This document shows, in pieces, positions 59,861 to 64,000 of a stretch of DNA of 64,000 nucleotides (position 1 is its first letter; each line of letters starts with the position of its first letter). The DNA lies in the NCBI GenBank assembly GCA_030761205.1, contig JAULJL010000027.1, positions 8,995,001 to 9,059,000 on the forward strand, written 5' to 3'. The stretch is from Fremontodendron californicum (lineage: Eukaryota > Streptophyta > Magnoliopsida > Malvales > Malvaceae). The notes under the pieces are model-generated. The model was not told where the DNA came from, searched no databases, and saw only the letters and a list, made by a program, of their open reading frames with translations. The position numbers and the translations under genes are program-made.

Positions 59861-60291
59861 AAGCAGTGTTTAAACTTGATCGCTGTCACCACCTTGGTCA
59901 TCATATCTGCAGGACCTCTACTGTTGCAATCTCCTAAAGTTCCTTCTTCAAAGATTTCCCTCACAAAGTGATACTTCACGTCGATATGCTCCACGTCTTC
60001 CAACAATCCATTAAGCCAAATGGCTTCCTAAACAGCTTCTGTTACTGTCACTTACTCTGTCTCTTTCGTAGATAAAGCCACTGTGGATTGCAAAGTAGAC
60101 TTCCAACTTACTGGAACTCTAGCAAGAGTAAATACATAACCAGTAATCAATTGATGCTTATCCAAATCACCTTCGTGATCTAAATCAACATATCCAACCA
60201 CACACTGACCAAGTGTTTCATCCTGTTCAAAAACAAACCAACATCTACAGTGTTTAGAAGATACTATAGAATCCATTTCACCGCTTGTCAA
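59861..60291 (-). pseudogene. RNase H of the copia element
   Basis: On the minus strand the frame 60291-60052 carries GQCVVGYVDLDHEGDLDK, TGYVFTLARVPVSWKS and STVALSTKETE, the copia RNase H signature. A second piece to the left has EHIDVKYHFVREI and PADMMTKVV, the usual end of copia pol. Stops and frame changes separate them. Confidence 0.85.
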
Positions 60292-60740
60292 TGTCCTTTA
60301 CTAGGAACATGCATATACCGGCTCACTCATAAAGCTATCAAATCGCTTGTATCACTGCCTCGGAGATTACTTCAAACCGTACTGCGATTTGTTCAGCTTA
60401 CAAACCCAATTTTCTATACCAGGAACTTTGTATCCTTTTGGCTAAGTCAGTAGATTTCCTCTTCCAAATTACTATGTAAGAATGCGGTCTTCACATCAAG
60501 CTGAGCTAGCTCCAAATTCATTTGTGCTACCAAGGCCAACAAATTTCTAATGAAGGAATGTATCACAACTGGAGAGAATACCTCATCATAATCAATTCCT
60601 TCCTTCTGACGTAGCCTTTAGCTACCAACTTTGCCTTGTAGCGTACCTCATTCTTCTTAGGAAATCCTTCTTTCTTTTCATATACCCATTTGCACCCAAT
60701 TGCACCCTTCGGTAATTGTGCCAGCTTCCAAGTCTTAATC
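60292..60740 (-). pseudogene. Reverse transcriptase remains of the copia element
   Basis: Minus strand reading from 60740 shows LPKGAIGCKWVYEKKEGF and VRYKAKLVAKGY, the copia RT start. It breaks up soon after. The catalytic YVDD region cannot be found, and the distance to RNase H is too short for a complete palm domain, so much of the RT is deleted. Confidence 0.75.
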
Positions 60741-61029
60741 TTCTAAAGAGACTGCATCTCTTCACTCATGGCGCTTCTCCACTTGTCACTTACAGAGCTC
60801 TGAACTGCTTCTCCATAAGTGAAAAGAATTTCATCATCTACAACTGGAAGTGCATAGGCCACCATATCAGCAAAGCGAGCAGGTTTGCGAATCTCTCATC
60901 TTGGCCTCGTACATGCAATTGGTTCTGGTGTTTTTAGCAATTCTTGCGTCGGAACCTCCTCATTTTCTGACTCCTCCTCTTCAGTTGGAGAGTCACTTAC
61001 ATCTTTTGTTTCAATTTCTGGGCTAATCA

Positions 61030-61800
61030 TCGTCTACTCGAACTCCACCTGCTGTAGAGTACCATTTTTCTGAACAACTCCATTTGTTACCTTCTTCAAC
61101 ATGGCAGACTCATCAAAGATAACATTTCTGCTATAGATTATCTTCGTCTCTCGACACCAAAGACGGAATCCCTTTACTCAAGAGGTGATTCCCAAAAAAA
61201 GAGCCTTTTTGCCCTCAGACCTAACTTCGATTCCTTAACATGGTAGTATTGAGTGAAATCAGATACATGTAAGGAATCATAATCCGTAGCAGGTTTTTCA
61301 GACCATACCTCCAAAGGTGTTTTACCATAAATTGCAGACGATGACAAACGATTAACGAGATGGTATGCATATATCACAGTCTCAACCTAAAATTACTTGC
61401 CCAACCCAGCATTGGACAGCATACACCAAACTTTCTCCCCCAAAGTTCGATTCATGCGATCTACCACCCCGTTCTGTTATGGTGTAATTCTGACTGTGAA
61501 GTGTTTTAAGGAAAACTCAAAGCACTTCATCCTTAGTCTTCAAACTGTACATCCAAACTCTTCTGGAAAATTCATCAACAAATATTACAAAGTAGTCTTG
61601 TCCTCCCAAGGAAGATGTCTTGGAAGGTCCCCACACATTTGAGTGAACATAGTCCAAAATACCTGCAGTATTATGGATAGCGGTGCCAAACTTCACTCTT
61701 TTCTTCTTTCCCAGAACACAATGCTCGCAAAAAATCTAACTTGCAAGTCTTTACATCTTTCAACAATCTTTGCTTTACTAGAATTTGCAAAGATTTTCCA
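61030..61800 (-). pseudogene. Integrase of the copia element
   Basis: Minus strand: the frame 61377-61174 has YAYHLVNRLSSSAIYGKTPL and EVWSEKPATDYDSLHV, the C-terminal part of the copia integrase core. Further right, LGGQDYFVIFVDEFSRRVW lies near 61560-61640 and a zinc-type CVLGKKKRVKFGTA near 61690-61720. Several stops break the frame. Confidence 0.85.
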
Positions 61801-62105
61801 CCAGCATGTCCCAAACACATATGCCACACTCTGGTGGCATCTAACTAGCCATCTTCTGAAGCTGCTACTGCTTTCCCAATATGCTAGAATCTGGTGGTAT
61901 CTAACTGGCCATCTCCTGTAGCTGCTACTGCTGTCTCAACATGCCACAACCTGGCCATCTACTGTAGTTGCTGCTGTTGTCTCAATATGCCATAACCTGG
62001 TGGCACCAAACTAGCCATTTATTGTAGCTGCTGCTGCTGTCTCAATATGCCATAACCTGTGGCACCAAACTGGCCATCTACTGTAGCTACTGCTGCTTTC
62101 AGTGT
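61800..62105 (-). repeat. Tandem repeats of about 65-70 bp in the gag/pre-integrase part of copia
   Basis: About five units with TGGTGGCA or TGGTATCTAACT, GGCCATCT.CTGTAGCTGCTGCTGCTGT and CTCAATATGCCATAACC. They lie right after the WHMCLGHAGG pre-integrase motif on the minus strand and are not part of normal copia proteins. Confidence 0.75.
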
Positions 62106-62391
62106 CCTTTATCATGACACAAGGCATACTCATCTTTGTCAAGCCTTGCACTTGACCGAGATCTCCATCTCTTCTCCATCATCTGGTTTCTTTCCCTCAA
62201 TGGCGATGTCTAGACCTTGCTTAAAGAGAGCGTCTAGCACCTCACCTTGCCACATGCCGAAATGACCGGTACCATCAATTAACTCTACTGGAATTTTACA
62301 TTCGATATTATGGTCTCGCTGACGTTGTCATTTCAACACCAAACTAATGTATTCAATAGTAAACAAATACAACAAAGCCTAGACACAATAA

Positions 62392-62406
62392 GACTCTGAT
62401 ACCAAT
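62392..62406 (-). other. Primer binding site of the copia element
   Basis: On the minus strand ATTGGTATCAGAGTC directly follows the LTR (which ends TCTCCAACA). TGGTATCAGAG matches the initiator Met tRNA 3' end. Confidence 0.85.
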
Positions 62407-62834
62407 TGTTGGAGAAATCAGGTTATTTCTCACACAAACTAACTGCACTATGAGCAGTACAAAACAAATACTAAACACAGCGGACAAACCCGACAAACAT
62501 AAAACTATTGAATACATAAACTAAAGCATCTAAATACAAAATGAAATAAAGAAAAGAACACACCTGATTTTACGAGGTTCAACAATTTGCCTACTCCTCA
62601 GATCCCGTAGCAAGAAACCACTCCACTACATTCAAAAATTACAACTTTAAGGTAATTATACAATTACCCACTGATGGGAAGTCCTAATCAAAGAACCTCC
62701 TCACGATATCCTAATTAAAGGACTTCCTCAAATATTTAACTAGAGTGGGATGAAAGATTTTGGAATGATACAACAAGGTGAACTTAAGTCCCTATTTATA
62801 ACATTCCTAAGCCCCCCAAAACACATCCACAATC
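62407..62834 (-). repeat. 5' LTR of the copia element, truncated
   Basis: Same sequence as the 3' LTR from TGTTGG to about ACATCCACAA, then departs near 62834; about 115 bp of U3 are gone. The TATA-like TTATAAATAG (minus strand, about 62792-62801) is kept, only about 35 bp from the break. Confidence 0.8.
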
Positions 62835-62929
62835 AATTGTTTGGAATTTTCTATGCACCTCGATTTGCATATAAGGCATATATATGATTGCATTGGCTTG
62901 AGTTTAGATTGCATTGGCACGAGGGAGCT

Positions 62930-62989
<60 letters not shown>

Positions 62990-63156
62990 TAAGAATAATT
63001 ATTTTTTGGTACTAAGAAAAACTACTTAAGGGCCGGGCAATTCGTCTGGCTGGCTTGAATTAGACCGGGTCTGGATAAGGATTTTGATAATTTAGATCAA
63101 TCTGGTCCGAATTACTATTCATTAAATAAAAATATTTTTATTTAAATTTAATTGAA
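62835..63156. other. Intergenic, with (TA)n and a hAT-MITE remnant
   Basis: A (TA)n run at about 62931-62988. A partial copy of the GGGCCGGGC MITE lies at about 63030-63140 (GGGCCGGGCAATTCG, GAATTACTATTCATTAAATA), lacking one end. No gene. Confidence 0.6.
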
Positions 63157-63180
63157 GGCAACGGTCATATGACCGTTGCC
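63157..63180. repeat. Perfect 24-bp palindrome
   Basis: GGCAACGGTCAT followed by its exact inverted copy, 45 bp before the TATA box of the downstream gene. It may be a regulatory site or the end of an inverted element. Confidence 0.8.
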
Positions 63181-63223
63181 CTCCCTCCCCACGTCCCTCC
63201 TCCCCCCACCCACTATTTTTCTC

Positions 63224-63231
63224 TATAAATA
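63224..63231 (+). promoter_or_regulatory. TATA box of the plant-mobile-domain gene
   Basis: TATAAATA about 115 bp before the ATG-like start, followed by a CT- and CA-rich leader. Position fits a transcription start near 63255. Confidence 0.6.
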
Positions 63232-63339
63232 TCCCCTTTTCTCCTTCAATTTTTCATTCTTCTTTCAACAATTACATCTCTTTCTACCAAAAAAATTTCT
63301 TTCTACAACAATTTTTTTTTTCTACAACAATATTTAGAA

Positions 63340-64000
63340 ATGGCTTCATCATCACTATTGAGGTTATAGGAAAATCACATATCGGAGGTTATATTTAACG
63401 AGGTAAGTAAATTGTTATATTATTATTGTTTTTTATATTATTATTATTTTTTATATTATTATTGTTTTTTATATTATTATTGTTTTATATTATATTATAT
63501 TATATTAATATTGTTTATATTATATTATATTATTATTGTTTTTTATATTATTATTGTTTTATATTATATTATTATTGTTTATATTATATTATATTATATT
63601 ATTATTGTTTTTATATTATTATTGTTTTATATTATATTATATTATTATTGTTTTTTATATTATTATTGTTTATATTATATTATATTATTATTGTTTATAT
63701 TATATTATATTATATTATATTATATTATATTATTATTGTTTATATTATATTATATTATATAATATTATTATTGTTTTTTTATTTTATAGTTTTATACTTT
63801 TATTTATTAATTTTTAATTGTTATAGTTTTATAATATATTAATTTTTATTATTATAACAGGAAACTCGTCGCGTGTTACGTGCGAGGAAATTTACATTGG
63901 AGGACCCGCATCCATCTATTATCGACCACTTAAGAAGAGCCGGATTTTATCACGCAAGTCAAATTCGACGACTTGTGATACAACCCGATTTAATCAGTGC
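63340..64000 (+). pseudogene. Plant mobile domain (MAIN-like) gene, 5' part, cut by the window edge
   Basis: ATG at 63340 gives MASSSLLRL and then TAG at 63367-63369. After the stop the frame goes on as ENHISEVIFNE up to a GT donor at 63403; the intron ends with an AG at 63860. Exon 2 (63861 on) continues in phase with ETRRVLRARKFTLEDP and SIIDHLRRAGFYHASQIRR, the start of the plant mobile domain (also called aminotransferase-like or PP7-long-form N-terminal domain). The family occurs both as host genes such as MAIL1 and inside transposons. The stop near the start suggests a pseudogene or a start downstream; the rest lies outside the window. Confidence 0.7.
63403..63860 (+). repeat. Simple repeat inside the intron of the mobile-domain gene
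   Basis: Imperfect TATTATTGTTT and TTATATTATAT repeats fill most of the intron. Open frames here give only Tyr, Ile, Leu and Phe runs and are not proteins. Confidence 0.85.

Larger units (their letters stand above)
58877..62834 (-). mobile_element. Ty1/copia LTR retrotransposon, decayed, minus strand
   Basis: Direct repeats at 58877-59419 and 62407-62834 are its LTRs; the element is oriented right to left. The primer site for Met tRNA is at 62392-62406 and the polypurine tract at 59420-59436. Going leftward the remains are gag-pre-integrase, integrase, RT and RNase H, the integrase-before-RT order of Ty1/copia. All coding parts are broken, and the outer end of its 5' LTR is missing. Confidence 0.88.

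Noticed and set aside
63412..63842. Three overlapping open frames of 93-138 codons with Tyr/Ile/Leu/Phe runs
   Set aside because: They are translations of TTATTATTG-type simple repeats inside an intron.

Overview
The window is nuclear DNA of a flowering plant, almost certainly a eudicot. It has two intron-rich plant genes with GT-AG introns, very AT-rich intergenic DNA, and LTR retrotransposons, a plant L1-type LINE, hAT-like MITEs and Mutator-like elements. The species cannot be fixed from the sequence.

Two host genes look functional and converge on each other. NAA15 (+, CDS 15979-29994, 26 coding exons, 891 aa) is the auxiliary and ribosome-anchoring subunit of the NatA N-terminal acetyltransferase. 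A membrane-anchored RING-H2 E3 ubiquitin ligase (-, CDS 31274-35316, 4 coding exons, 420 aa) carries a 540-bp hAT-like MITE in its last intron and a 361-bp tandem duplication over its probable 5' UTR intron.

Almost everything else is mobile or derived from it. 1-4872: non-coding repeat-like DNA with a diverged tandem duplication. 4873-10241: Ty3/gypsy chromovirus with near-identical LTRs but a broken pol. 11031-15387: a tandem duplication split by a 1.7-kb Mutator-like fold-back element that holds a hAT-like MITE, then two more MITEs and another fold-back element. 37027-42990: probable TIR element with a PPR gene fragment, itself split by a second chromovirus (37339-42086) that has lost reverse transcriptase and RNase H. 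43263-46067: second probable Mutator-like element filled with a diverged AT-rich tandem array. 46689-46971: hAT-like MITE with a perfect 8-bp target duplication. 47122-47335: truncated RPL12 (uL11) copy. 47.4-54.18 kb: nearly intact L1 LINE stopped by one nonsense codon in ORF2. 54965-56761: second fold-back element of the first family. 57.8-58.7 kb: possible mitochondrial DNA insertion. 58877-62834: decayed Ty1/copia element on the minus strand. 63224-64000: start of a plant-mobile-domain (MAIN-like) gene or pseudogene cut by the window edge.

I found no clearly new biological system. The points most worth a second look are the nested transposon in the PPR-carrying TIR element, the fold-back family with internal hAT MITEs, the tandem array inside a Mutator-like shell, the duplicated splice donor of the RING gene, and the single-stop LINE.
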